A DNA stretch of 64,000 nucleotides from Domibacillus indicus (GTDB lineage Bacteria; Bacillota; Bacilli; Bacillales; Domibacillaceae), in the NCBI RefSeq assembly GCF_000970685.1, contig NZ_LAJB01000011.1, positions 62,001-126,000 on the forward strand. The letters run 5' to 3'. A program made the translations under genes and the position numbers. Each line of letters opens with the position of its first letter. The stretch's first letter is position 1. Below the pieces are notes generated by a model that was not told the DNA's origin, did no database searches, and saw only the letters and a list, made by a program, of their open reading frames with translations. Of the stretch, positions 16,883 to 24,788 are shown one piece after another.

Positions 16883-17830
16883 ATGGGAAACATTCACGAT
16901 ATTGCCAGGCTTGCCGGTGTGTCAGCTGCAACCGTTTCGAGAGTCATGAATGACTATCCGTATGTAAGCAAAGAAAAAAGGCAGGCTGTTTTAGAAGCGG
17001 CTGAGCAGCTTCATTACGAAAAAAATATCAATGCCGTTCACCTCGCCCGTGGCAAAACCGAAACGATTGGCGTGATTTTACCGTTTGTCAGCCACCCCTA
17101 TTTCGGAATGATTTTAAGCGGTATTGCGGAAGCAGCCGAAAAGCGCGGTTATAAATTGCTGATTATGCAAACGAATTACAACGTTATCCAGGAGATAGAA
17201 GCGCTGAATATGTTGAAGCTGAAGCAGGTGGACGGGCTGATTGTTATATCGCGCGAGTGCCCCCTTGAACTTATAGAAGATTACAGCGGGTGCGGGCGGA
17301 TTGTTTTATGCGAAGCGCTGGCCGGTTCTTCGTTATCCTCTGTTTTTGTAAATCAATATGAAGCTTTTCAATCTACTTTGTCTTTTTTAAAGGAAAAAGG
17401 AAAAACAAGGATTGGATACAGCGTGTTAAGAAAGGAAGGAAAAAGCAGTAACGCCAGAAAAAAAGCCTATGAACAACAGTTTGGCAAAGCACCCTGCCAC
17501 TGGGTTTTTGATCAGGCGTTAACGGTTGAGGATGGAACTCGGATTGCGGGAAAGTGGGCGGCGCTTTCAGACCGTCCCGATTCAATGATTATCACCAATG
17601 ATTTTGTCGCTGCCGGTTTTCTGCTTGAGTGCCGCCGGCTTGGGTTTTCTATACCAGGAGATGTATCTCTGATCGGCTTCGACAACCACCCCATTTCAGC
17701 GGCGCTTAGCCTGTCTACTGTTGAACTGCCATTGCAGCAGCTCGGAACAATTGCCTTTGAACAAGTTCTTTCATCCAAAGTCTCCCACAAAGAAGTACCG
17801 TTTCAGCTGATTGAACGCGGAAGTGTCTGA
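16883..17830 (+). CDS. LacI family transcriptional regulator
   Basis: This 315-residue repressor begins with an N-terminal helix-turn-helix (DIARLAGVSAATVSRVMNDY, residues 5-24) and hinge helix, followed by a periplasmic-binding-protein-like effector domain. Conserved core pieces include TIGVILPFVSHPYFGMIL near residue 60, and SMIITNDFVAAGFLLE and GDVSLIGFDNHPISAALS in the second half. It starts at an ATG with AAAGGAG upstream. The effector and targets are unknown, since no sugar gene is adjacent; the divergent peptide gene and its own gene are the nearest candidates. Confidence 0.82.
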   Translation: MGNIHDIARLAGVSAATVSRVMNDYPYVSKEKRQAVLEAAEQLHYEKNINAVHLARGKTETIGVILPFVSHPYFGMILSGIAEAAEKRGYKLLIMQTNYNVIQEIEALNMLKLKQVDGLIVISRECPLELIEDYSGCGRIVLCEALAGSSLSSVFVNQYEAFQSTLSFLKEKGKTRIGYSVLRKEGKSSNARKKAYEQQFGKAPCHWVFDQALTVEDGTRIAGKWAALSDRPDSMIITNDFVAAGFLLECRRLGFSIPGDVSLIGFDNHPISAALSLSTVELPLQQLGTIAFEQVLSSKVSHKEVPFQLIERGSV

Positions 17831-17848
17831 GCCTGCCTATAAAAAAGC

Positions 17849-17875
17849 GCCGCAGGTTTTCCCTGCGGCAGCTTT
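17849..17875. terminator. Terminator between LacI-type gene and aldo/keto reductase gene
   Basis: GCCGCAGG (17849-17856) pairs with CCTGCGGC (17862-17869) over a short loop, with T-rich sequence after it and an A-run before it. It can serve both convergent genes. Confidence 0.75.
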
Positions 17876-17878
17876 CGT

Positions 17879-18703
17879 TTACTTCCGGTTGAATTCAGCT
17901 GGAACCGGACCTGTTCGTTCGCCTTTATCAAGCGATGTAATTTGGTCCATATCTTCCTGCGTTAATTCAAAATCAAAAACGTTAAAGTTTTCCTCGATGC
18001 GGGAAGGTGTAACTGATTTTGGAATAACAATAGAGTCATTTTGAAGATGCCAGCGTAAAATGACCTGTGCCGGCGTTTTGCCGTGCTTACCGGCAATTCC
18101 CTTGACCGTATCATTTTCAAGGACAACGCCGCCCTGCATAAGCGGGCTCCATGCCTCTACATAAATATCGTTTTCTTTACAGAATGCCTTTAACTCTTTT
18201 TGAACAAGATGCGGATGGCATTCGACTTGATTCACGACCGGCTTCACTTCACATTCATCCAGTAAGCGCTGCAAATGCTCAATATCAAAGTTACAAACAC
18301 CAATTGCTTTTACGCGTCCATCTGCATACAGCTTTTCAAGTGCTTTGTATGTTTCAACATACGTATTTTCTGCCGGCATTGGCCAGTGAATCAAGTAGAG
18401 GTCCACGTAATCAAGCCCGAGCTTTTCGATACTTTCATCAAATGCTTTCAGCGTTGACTCATATCCTTGATCAGAGTTCCATACTTTCGTTGTAATAAAA
18501 AGCTCTTCGCGCGGTACACCGCACTGTTTAATAGCTTCTCCGACTCCGCGCTCATTGCCGTAAACGGCCGCTGTGTCGATTGAGCGATATCCTGCTTCAA
18601 TTGCTTTCAGCACAGCCGGTGTTGCCTGCTCGTCTTCAACCTGCCAGACGCCAAAGCCAAGCTGAGGCATTTTCAGCCCATTATTCAGTGTAACAAATTG
18701 CAT
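17879..18703 (-). CDS. Aldo/keto reductase (YvgN/YtbE-like)
   Basis: This 274-residue NADPH-dependent oxidoreductase with a TIM-barrel fold reduces aldehydes such as methylglyoxal in related Bacillus enzymes. The tetrad is visible: Asp in IDTAAVYGNE, Tyr in the same segment, Lys in FITTKVWNSD, and His in YLIHWPMP. The cofactor-binding IPKSVTPSRIEENFNVFDF lies near the C-terminus. The frame is open further upstream, but the ATG at 18703 has a GGGAG site and gives the family length. It lies 70 bases downstream of the crcB pair and may be transcribed with it. Confidence 0.88.
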   Translation of the reverse strand: MQFVTLNNGLKMPQLGFGVWQVEDEQATPAVLKAIEAGYRSIDTAAVYGNERGVGEAIKQCGVPREELFITTKVWNSDQGYESTLKAFDESIEKLGLDYVDLYLIHWPMPAENTYVETYKALEKLYADGRVKAIGVCNFDIEHLQRLLDECEVKPVVNQVECHPHLVQKELKAFCKENDIYVEAWSPLMQGGVVLENDTVKGIAGKHGKTPAQVILRWHLQNDSIVIPKSVTPSRIEENFNVFDFELTQEDMDQITSLDKGERTGPVPAEFNRK

Positions 18704-18773
18704 TCTCCCGCTTCCTTTCATCAGTAAATTATTCACGCTGAAAGTATAGCACAGCCTCGACAGACATTTCCTT

Positions 18774-19094
18774 TTAAACGACTCGCATACCAAGCCACGC
18801 ACCGAAAAAGCCTGGCAGACATGTAAGAACAGCATAAAAAGCCGCCTTTTTTGCACTCATTTCGTGTATTTCAAACATCCAGGTGGAAAAAGTCGTAAAC
18901 GCACCAAGAAAGCCGGTACCCCATAATAAAAGGCTGCTTTCTCTTATCCCCCTTTCAATCAAAAGCCCAAGCAAAAAAGCACCGGCAAGGTTAACAAAAA
19001 GAGTGCCAAATGGAAAAGCAGCTTTATTGAACAGGCCGCTTATCCAAAAACGGGTGATAGCGCCAAAAAAACCGCCGATTGCTGCAAAGATCAT
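18774..19094 (-). CDS. crcB: Fluoride ion channel subunit CrcB/Fluc (second of a pair)
   Basis: This 106-residue protein has four helices and exports fluoride as part of a dual-topology dimer. It carries the family signatures GGFFGAITRFWIS near the N-terminus and GFLGAFTTFSTWMFE in helix 3, with the Phe and Thr residues that line the fluoride path. It overlaps the upstream paralogue by four bases (ATGA). Such adjacent pairs usually form heterodimers whose members insert in opposite orientations. Confidence 0.9.
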   Translation of the reverse strand: MIFAAIGGFFGAITRFWISGLFNKAAFPFGTLFVNLAGAFLLGLLIERGIRESSLLLWGTGFLGAFTTFSTWMFEIHEMSAKKAAFYAVLTCLPGFFGAWLGMRVV

Positions 19095-19462
19095 ATTGAT
19101 AACCGTTCTCCTTTCTTAAAACCAAGGCGGGTAAAAAAAAGGCCTCCCACAATACTTAACAGTACATAGCCGAGAGCCGCCGCAGCCTGGCCGGTTTCCC
19201 ATAGTGAGACCGTTTCAACGCTGAAGGTAGAAAATGTAGTAAATGAACCAATGATACCTGTTGTTACTGCTTTTTGCACCGGCACAGAAAGCCTGCTTTT
19301 TAATCGCAGGGTTAAAAGCGGCAGAAAAAAGCAGCCAATATAGTTTACCGCAAGAGTTGCGAGTGGAAATGAGCCGTCCCACCAGGCGGCTATTGCAATA
19401 GAAACAATGTACCGTAAAAGCGCACCCGCCATTCCCCCTGCTCCAACCAATATGTAGATCAA
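19091..19462 (-). CDS. crcB: Fluoride ion channel subunit CrcB/Fluc (first of a pair)
   Basis: This 123-residue, four-helix partner of the preceding gene has GAGGMAGALLRYIVSIA at the N-terminus and GIIGSFTTFSTFSVE in helix 3. The start is a TTG at 19462 behind a GGAAGGG site; no ATG fits. I looked upstream for a fluoride riboswitch (crcB motif) and could not recognise one in the roughly 100 bases before the start. Confidence 0.88.
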   Translation of the reverse strand: MIYILVGAGGMAGALLRYIVSIAIAAWWDGSFPLATLAVNYIGCFFLPLLTLRLKSRLSVPVQKAVTTGIIGSFTTFSTFSVETVSLWETGQAAAALGYVLLSIVGGLFFTRLGFKKGERLSI

Positions 19463-19564
19463 TCAAAACCCTTCCTTCTGTTTCGAGGATAATCTCTTTT
19501 ATCATTATTTTTGCTGGCAACTTTGTCAAGGTGCGGCGATAATAAAGGAAAAGGAGGAATACAT

Positions 19565-19948
19565 ATGACGATTTCAAAGCTTGAGCATGTAGGTATTCAG
19601 GTGAAAAGCCTGGATGCAGCAATTGATTTTTACACCAAGGTTATTGGGCTCGATTTACTTGAAAAACAGGGCCATCCCGATCCAAACCTGAAAATTGCTT
19701 TTCTCGGGTTCCGGCAGACAGATGAAACGTTGATTGAATTAATTGAAGGATACAATCCGGCCTTGCCAGCGGAAGGAAAAGTGCACCATATCGCTTTTAC
19801 TGTCGATAATATTGAAGAAGAAATTGCGCGCATAAAAGAACACAAGGTACCATTTGTCGATGAGTCGATTACAACCCTCCCGAACGGCTCCCGGTATATT
19901 TTCTTTTACGGACCGGACGGCGAATGGATTGAATTGTTCGAAAAATAA
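19565..19948 (+). CDS. VOC family protein (glyoxalase / methylmalonyl-CoA epimerase-like)
   Basis: This 127-residue vicinal-oxygen-chelate protein consists of two beta-alpha-beta-beta-beta units. Probable metal ligands are the His in KLEHVGIQV near the N-terminus, the Glu of TLIELIEGY, the His of VHHIAFTV and the Glu of GEWIELFEK at the C-terminus. The start at 19565 has AAGGAGG upstream. The frame is open earlier, but that part has no ribosome site. Its stop codon overlaps the next start (TAATG), so it is coupled to an EamA-type transporter gene. The substrate is unknown. Confidence 0.8.
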   Translation: MTISKLEHVGIQVKSLDAAIDFYTKVIGLDLLEKQGHPDPNLKIAFLGFRQTDETLIELIEGYNPALPAEGKVHHIAFTVDNIEEEIARIKEHKVPFVDESITTLPNGSRYIFFYGPDGEWIELFEK

Positions 19949-20835
19949 TGGAAAAACGTTCTATCGGGCTGCCTTTGTTCATTTCCATCGTCGCTATTTC
20001 TTTCTCAGCCATCTTTGTGAAATGGTCAGATGCGCCCGCTTCTATTCTCAGCATGTACCGAATGCTGCTTGCCAGCCTTTTTTTGACACCAATTGTTTGG
20101 AAGAAGAAAAGAGAATTCAAGTATATTAAAAAAAGGGATTGGGTTTTTTTGGTTTTTTCCGGACTGTTCCTTTCCTTTCATTTCGTTCTCTGGTTTGGAT
20201 CGCTGAAGCTGACGACCGTGGCCAGCTCAACCATTATTCTGGCTTTGCAGCCGCTCGTCTCGCTCGCAGGCGGCTTTTTGCTGTTTAAAGAGCGAACAGC
20301 ACCGGCTGCCCTGATCACAATGGGGATTGCCATTATCGGCGGAGTCATGATTGGCTGGGGAGATTTTGGTTCGGACAAAGAAGCGCTCCTCGGTGACCTT
20401 CTTTCCTTTTTGAGTGTTATTGCCGTGGTTGGGTATTTACTGATCGGCCAGCAGGCTGTCCGAAAAGTTTCACATTGGATTTACAGCTTTTGTGTTTTTG
20501 CATTTGCGGCACTTTTTCTATTCCTGTATAACCTGGCAGCGACCGTTGAGATGACTGGCTACAGCGCTCACGAATGGGGGATTTTTCTGCTGCTTGCTAT
20601 CGTGCCGACAATTTCCCATGTCATTAACAATTGGCTGATGAACTACGTGAATGCGACGACCATTTCAATGAGCATTCTCGGCGAGCCGGTCGGCGCCACT
20701 CTTTTGGCTGTTCTATTATTGGGAGAGCGTCTGACCGGCTGGCAGGCCGCGGGAGGTATCCTTGTTTTAGTTGGTGTTTTTTTCTTCCTTGCAAACCAAA
20801 GATCTGTACGGGCAAAAGAAAAGAGCGGATCATAG
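19948..20835 (+). CDS. DMT superfamily EamA-type transporter
   Basis: This 295-residue protein has ten hydrophobic helices arranged as two EamA repeats, of the drug/metabolite exporter type. The second repeat begins near residue 150 and includes ILGEPVGATLLAVLLLGERL, a typical EamA end motif. Its start overlaps the VOC gene stop (TAATG). It ends in a strong terminator. The exported compound cannot be told from sequence. Confidence 0.8.
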   Translation: MEKRSIGLPLFISIVAISFSAIFVKWSDAPASILSMYRMLLASLFLTPIVWKKKREFKYIKKRDWVFLVFSGLFLSFHFVLWFGSLKLTTVASSTIILALQPLVSLAGGFLLFKERTAPAALITMGIAIIGGVMIGWGDFGSDKEALLGDLLSFLSVIAVVGYLLIGQQAVRKVSHWIYSFCVFAFAALFLFLYNLAATVEMTGYSAHEWGIFLLLAIVPTISHVINNWLMNYVNATTISMSILGEPVGATLLAVLLLGERLTGWQAAGGILVLVGVFFFLANQRSVRAKEKSGS

Positions 20836-20850
20836 CGATTCCGCTCTTTT
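20821..20850 (+). terminator. Terminator of the EamA gene (first copy of a duplicated terminator)
   Basis: AAGAGCGGA (20821-20829) pairs with TCCGCTCTT (20840-20848), with T after it. The inner 22 bases (20825-20846) recur exactly at 21359-21380. Confidence 0.8.
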
Positions 20851-21380
20851 CATATTGTTAAAAAACAAACTTGTCAACAGCGTTTCATTCGTTTCGAAAG
20901 AATTTCGGACAAAAAATTCATAAATCGGTCATTTATGAAGCGAAACAAACGATAGTACAATCCTTTTTTAAAAAGCGCAGAATAACAGCGCTTGATCCAG
21001 GAAAGAAATGGCGGCAGGCGCGGAGGAAAAACAGCAGAATTTGTTTTTCATCTTCCGTCAAAGAAAGAGAACTCTATTATTCATTTATAGCTGTTTTTTC
21101 CTGAAACGGAATGAGCGGAGGGCCGGCGCGAAGACTCCTGCAGGACGAAACAGACAGCGCGAAGCGGTGGCTGGTTCAGCGTTCGCCCTGCCGGAAAGCG
21201 CAGCCGCCAGCCCGCAGCCCATTACGCTGCTTTTAAAAGAAATGTGTGATCGGAAACAGCGAAAGAAAAGCTTATTCCACTTCTATTGTTCGGAGAATGG
21301 CTGTACTCTTATTACATTATTTCGACTAACAATCTCTTTTTTCAACAACATGAAAGAAGCGGATCATAGCGATTCCGCTC
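20825..21380. repeat. Non-coding block flanked by 22-bp direct repeats of a terminator
   Basis: Exactly the same 22 bases, starting GCGGATCATAGC, occur at 20825-20846 and 21359-21380 in the same orientation. The 512 bases between carry no convincing gene. Just inside the repeats the two ends form an imperfect terminal inverted repeat (about 21 of 27 positions, with TTTCAT-TTGTT in common). The block also contains the inverted repeat TTCATAAAT-CGGTC-ATTTATGAA, a hairpin AAGCGC/GCGCTT, and one copy of the dispersed repeat described at 21022-21236. Confidence 0.65.
21022..21236 (+). repeat. Dispersed intergenic repeat, copy A (fullest copy)
   Basis: Three parts can be aligned with other loci in this window: a 5' part (21022-21056, GGAGGAAAAACAGCAGAATT and following), a GC-rich core (about 21113-21201, with GACTCCTGCAGGACGA and CAGCGTTCGCCC), and a 3' part (21202-21236, AGCCGCCAGCCCGCAGCC then ACGCTGCTTTTA). 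Copies or pieces lie at 45433-45690 and 56398-56480. The GACTCCTGC-GGA...GGACAG core resembles a repeat widespread between genes of Bacillaceae. Confidence 0.6.
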
Positions 21381-21382
21381 CC

Positions 21383-22123
21383 TTATGCCCGGCGCCGAAA
21401 TGGCTTTTCTATTAACGGCCTGGCTTCCTTTTCTCCAAGCAGCAGCCAGATAAACAAACTTAGTATAAGTGCCATCCCTTCAAGAGACAGAATGTACCAC
21501 GGATACGGCCCCAGTACATCAAGCAGGCTGGCGCTGTTCGGTTTATGGCTTAAATAAAGATAATTTCCGCCTGTCCATTTATTGATCCCCATTATAAACG
21601 GGATCAATAGATTTAAAAAGACCATTGTTTTTGCAACAGAAACAAGAGTCGGCCTGAATCCTTTTACCCAGGTAAAATAAAGAGGAACCAGCATTAAAAA
21701 CGCATGTACAATAAAAAAGTGAAAAAAGCGAAAATGCGGGAAATCAAAATTTAAATATGGCGTCAGCAATGCTTGTGATGCGCCAAGCAGCCCGGTAAAT
21801 ACTAAAATTTCATAAATCATTTTCTTTTGGGTCAGCAAAAGAAGCACAGCTAAAAATAAGCTGATGCTGCACAGCTCAAGAGGAATTGCATGCTTGATCT
21901 TCCAGCTGTCGGTTGTCATCATCCAGACATGATAAAAAGCTTCGATAAGCAGTAAGAAAAAAGCTGTGCCAATTTCAGCTTTTCTTCCAATATATCTGCC
22001 CAAATGGCGGCGAGAGGCATATAATCCAATAATCGCTGCGAAAACAAGTGCCACTACAGTAAAATGGCTTCCTGAAAACATATTGAAGTCATATTCTTGA
22101 TAGCTTCCGCCAAACCAGCCCAT
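21383..22123 (-). CDS. TIGR02206 family integral membrane protein (YwaF-like)
   Basis: This 246-residue membrane protein of unknown function has about seven helices. It has the family pattern of an N-terminal SGSHFTVVALVF helix, an HxWxM segment (EAFYHVWMMTTDSWK) and PLELCSISLFLAV, and a late GGNYLYLSHKPNSASLLDVL loop. The ATG at 22123 follows an AGGG-type site. The second copy of the duplicated terminator lies directly after the stop codon, so this gene and the EamA gene probably once converged on one shared terminator. Confidence 0.75.
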   Translation of the reverse strand: MGWFGGSYQEYDFNMFSGSHFTVVALVFAAIIGLYASRRHLGRYIGRKAEIGTAFFLLLIEAFYHVWMMTTDSWKIKHAIPLELCSISLFLAVLLLLTQKKMIYEILVFTGLLGASQALLTPYLNFDFPHFRFFHFFIVHAFLMLVPLYFTWVKGFRPTLVSVAKTMVFLNLLIPFIMGINKWTGGNYLYLSHKPNSASLLDVLGPYPWYILSLEGMALILSLFIWLLLGEKEARPLIEKPFRRRA

Positions 22124-22368
22124 ATCCCTGCCCCCTTTTTTCCAGTGTATCATATCCAATCCAATTATATCCTTTTTTTCTATTCCCTGAACCTCTCTTT
22201 ATCTTTATTCCTATGAAAAAATGTTACTCAACATGATAAGTCTTTAGATACAGGACTAAACATCTTAATTGTTTATATACCGTACGTCATAGAATTTTCT
22301 TGATAAATTATCCGATTCTCCTTGTGTCATTTTTTATTACATAAATTTAAAAAATCCATAAAAAGCTA
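22124..22368. other. AT-rich intergenic stretch without a recognised gene
   Basis: Between the YwaF-like gene and the amtB promoter I see no reading frame with a ribosome site and no clear hairpin. The region carries the divergent upstream signals. Confidence 0.5.
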
Positions 22369-22397
22369 TTGACGAATCTTATTTTTCCGCATAATAT
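22369..22397 (+). promoter_or_regulatory. Sigma-A promoter of amtB
   Basis: TTGACG (22369-22374), a 17-base spacer and TAATAT (22392-22397). Confidence 0.75.
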
Positions 22398-22404
22398 AAG
22401 TACA

Positions 22405-22443
22405 TGTTATAAAACATAACATTAAAAGTTATCAAAAATAACA
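22405..22443. promoter_or_regulatory. Two GlnR/TnrA-type boxes at amtB
   Basis: Box 1 (22405-22421), TGTTATAAAACATAACA, fits the GlnR consensus TGTNA-N7-TNACA exactly and the 17-base TnrA consensus with one mismatch. Box 2 (22427-22443), AGTTATCAAAAATAACA, has one mismatch in the GlnR consensus. Their spacing is 22 bases, about two helical turns, and both lie just downstream of the -10. That position suggests repression by GlnR when nitrogen is plentiful. Confidence 0.7.
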
Positions 22444-22460
22444 TTCGGGAGGGTTTACAC

Positions 22461-23735
22461 ATGGAAGATATGTTGTATTTGATGAACAGCCTCTGGGTCA
22501 TGGTTAGTGCTATTTTAGTTATTTTCATGATTGCCGGATTTATTATGCTTGAGGCTGGATCAACACGCATGAAAAACGCCGGCCATATCGCCGGGAAAAC
22601 AGCTTTCACCTTCGGGCTTGCTTCTCTCGTTTTCTGGGCTGTCGGATTTGCTTTCATTTTTGGTGATAACCCAAACTTTTTCGTTGGGATGTCGAACTTT
22701 TTCTACTCTGGCGCTAACCTGGATTTAGGACTTTCTTCTACTGTATTCTTCGTATTCCAGCTGGCGTTCGCAGGGATCGCGATTACAATCGCCCTGGGCG
22801 GCTTCGCGGAACGTGCAAAGTTATCTGTATACGTTTTGTTTACCATTCTTTTCTCAGCCATTGTTTACCCGGTTGTGGCACACTGGATCTGGGGCGGCGG
22901 CTGGCTTGCAGAACATGGCAAACAGGACTTTGCAGGTTCCACCGTTGTTCATTTAACTGGTGCGATGGCTGCTCTTGCCGCAACAATTTTGCTCAAACCC
23001 CGTATCGGCCGCTTCAATAAAGACGGCTCCGCTAATGCCATCCACGGCCACAACCAGGTTTTCACATCTCTTGGCGTATTGATTCTCTGGGTAGGCTGGT
23101 TCGGGTTTAACGCAGGAAGCACTGTAGCTGTCGATGAAGGATTCTTCGGATTTGTTGCCTTAAATACACAGCTGGCAGCTGGCGCCGGTGCTGTTGCCGC
23201 CTTAATCATCTCATGGGTTGTTCTTGGCAAATCAGATATTCCGACTATTTTAAACGGTGCACTGGCCGGACTTGTAGCGATTACTGCTTCTTGTGCTTTT
23301 GTTGATACGTGGGCAGCTGTTGTCATTGGCTTAATCGCCGGGGTTCTTGTATTCTACGGCGCAAAATGGATGGAAAAAATGGGGATTGACGATCCTATCT
23401 TCGCCCTTTCTGTTCACGGCATTCCTGGTATCTGGGGCACGTTGTCTACCGGATTCTTCGCAACACCTGAGCTCGCATCAGTCGGACAGCCTGGACTTTT
23501 CTACGGCGGCGGGTTCGGACAGCTCGGTGTTCAGGCAATGGGCGTATTCGTCAGCGGCGCCTTTGCGTTCATCATATCATTCGCCATTCTGTTCGTCATC
23601 AAAAAGCTTCTTGGCGGGCTTCGTGTTTCTGAAGAAGAAGAGATTATGGGTCTTGATATCAGCGAACACGGCACGTACGGTTATCCAGAAGTATTTACAG
23701 ATACTCACAGCCGCTCAAAAGCAGCAGGAAAATAA
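22461..23735 (+). CDS. amtB: Ammonium transporter AmtB/NrgA
   Basis: This 424-residue, 11-helix Amt channel forms trimers and conducts ammonia. Landmarks are MLEAGSTRMKNAGHIAGK near residue 30, GGFAERAK, the pore His pair in VVHLTGAMAAL (near 168) and LSVHGIPGIWG (near 315), and the C-terminal LGLRV-type tail (LLGGLRVSEEEEIMGLDISEHG) that contacts PII proteins in other species. The start has GGGAGG upstream. In most bacteria glnB follows; here a DUF294 nucleotidyltransferase follows instead. Expression is likely nitrogen-controlled through the paired boxes. Confidence 0.95.
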   Translation: MEDMLYLMNSLWVMVSAILVIFMIAGFIMLEAGSTRMKNAGHIAGKTAFTFGLASLVFWAVGFAFIFGDNPNFFVGMSNFFYSGANLDLGLSSTVFFVFQLAFAGIAITIALGGFAERAKLSVYVLFTILFSAIVYPVVAHWIWGGGWLAEHGKQDFAGSTVVHLTGAMAALAATILLKPRIGRFNKDGSANAIHGHNQVFTSLGVLILWVGWFGFNAGSTVAVDEGFFGFVALNTQLAAGAGAVAALIISWVVLGKSDIPTILNGALAGLVAITASCAFVDTWAAVVIGLIAGVLVFYGAKWMEKMGIDDPIFALSVHGIPGIWGTLSTGFFATPELASVGQPGLFYGGGFGQLGVQAMGVFVSGAFAFIISFAILFVIKKLLGGLRVSEEEEIMGLDISEHGTYGYPEVFTDTHSRSKAAGK

Positions 23736-23739
23736 TTTT

Positions 23740-23780
23740 AATAATACGCAAAGCGCCTTCGCTTTGCGTATTATTAGTTT
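23740..23780 (+). terminator. Hairpin after amtB
   Basis: AATAATACGCAAAGCG and CGCTTTGCGTATTATT form a perfect 16-bp stem with loop CCTT (23740-23775), followed by AGTTT. The short T-tail suggests partial termination, so the next two genes may be read through at a lower level. Confidence 0.75.
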
Positions 23781-23801
23781 AAAAAGGAAGTGTGAATACC
23801 G

Positions 23802-24782
23802 ATGACAACACAAGAGCAGACCTATGCGGATATCCGCCATGAAAAAAACAAAACCATCGACCGGCACCTCCACTCAACTCAGCAGTTGAATGCCTTTCAT
23901 GACGGTATCATGAAGCAGGTGTTTACTATCTCTCTTCAAGTTCATGTAAATCAGTACGGTTCTCCTCCCTGCCCCTATTCTTTGTTTTTACTCGGCAGCG
24001 CCGGACGCTTTGAACAGGGAACAATCAGCGACCAGGATCACGGCATCGTGTTTGAACAGGACACAGATGAAGCAGCCAGCTATTTTCTCGGGCTGGGCAA
24101 AACATTTTCAGACGGCTTACATGAAGCGGGCTATCCGTATTGCGAAGGAAAGGTTATGAGCTCCAACCCTGTCTGGTGCCGCTCGGCAAAAAGCTGGGCA
24201 GAGCAGATCGCTTTATGGATCGAGACAGACACACTTGACACAATCCGCTCTCTTCATATGATTTGCGATGCCCGTGTGCTATGTGGCGAAAAGGACTCTG
24301 TTCCTGCTTTTAAAAAGCAGATAACCTCCGCTTTTAAACAGGACCCGCATAAATTAAAACGTTTTTTTGAAAACATTCAATTTATGAAAAAGTCCGTGGG
24401 CTTGTTCGGCCAGATTTTCACCGAACAGAATGGCCCTCACGCAGGATCACTGAATTTAAAACAGTCCGCTTTTCTCCCATACGTTAATGCTATCCGGGTG
24501 CTGGCGATGAAAGAAGGGATTGAGCCTTCGTCAACATTAACACGCATGAAAGCATTAAAGCGCCTGCCGATTTATAGAAGCCGTATGGAAGAATACGAAG
24601 AAGCGTTCCGGACACTGCTTGACTTCAGGCTCCGGGCATTAAAAAACGCACCGGATTATGACAGCTCTCATTATGTAAATATCGATTCACTCGGACCGGT
24701 GCGCAAGCGGGAACTGCGCCATATTTTAAAAATGGCGGAATCTCTTCATCATTATGTACAGCGATTTATAGTAAAAGGATGA
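23802..24782 (+). CDS. DUF294 nucleotidyltransferase-like protein (GlnD-like domain)
   Basis: This 326-residue protein has a polymerase-beta-type nucleotidyltransferase domain of the DUF294 family. The active-site motif LLGSAGRFEQGTISDQDHGI is at about residues 63-82, with the paired Asp of DQD expected to bind metal. The C-terminal half (about 190-320) matches the helical DUF294_C region. The domain is related to the uridylyltransferase part of GlnD, which modifies PII. Unlike many relatives it has no CBS domains. It lies 66 bases after amtB and is followed by an exonuclease gene, so a role in nitrogen signalling is plausible but unproven. Confidence 0.75.
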   Translation: MTTQEQTYADIRHEKNKTIDRHLHSTQQLNAFHDGIMKQVFTISLQVHVNQYGSPPCPYSLFLLGSAGRFEQGTISDQDHGIVFEQDTDEAASYFLGLGKTFSDGLHEAGYPYCEGKVMSSNPVWCRSAKSWAEQIALWIETDTLDTIRSLHMICDARVLCGEKDSVPAFKKQITSAFKQDPHKLKRFFENIQFMKKSVGLFGQIFTEQNGPHAGSLNLKQSAFLPYVNAIRVLAMKEGIEPSSTLTRMKALKRLPIYRSRMEEYEEAFRTLLDFRLRALKNAPDYDSSHYVNIDSLGPVRKRELRHILKMAESLHHYVQRFIVKG

Positions 24783-24788
24783 TGCATA

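Noticed and set aside
19463-19564. Possible fluoride riboswitch upstream of the crcB pair
   Set aside because: The crcB-motif conserved blocks and pseudoknot could not be recognised in this short gap.
21008-21415. A 135-codon open frame across the terminator-flanked insert
   Set aside because: It runs through the GC-rich dispersed repeat and the duplicated terminator, has no good ribosome site and no recognisable domain.
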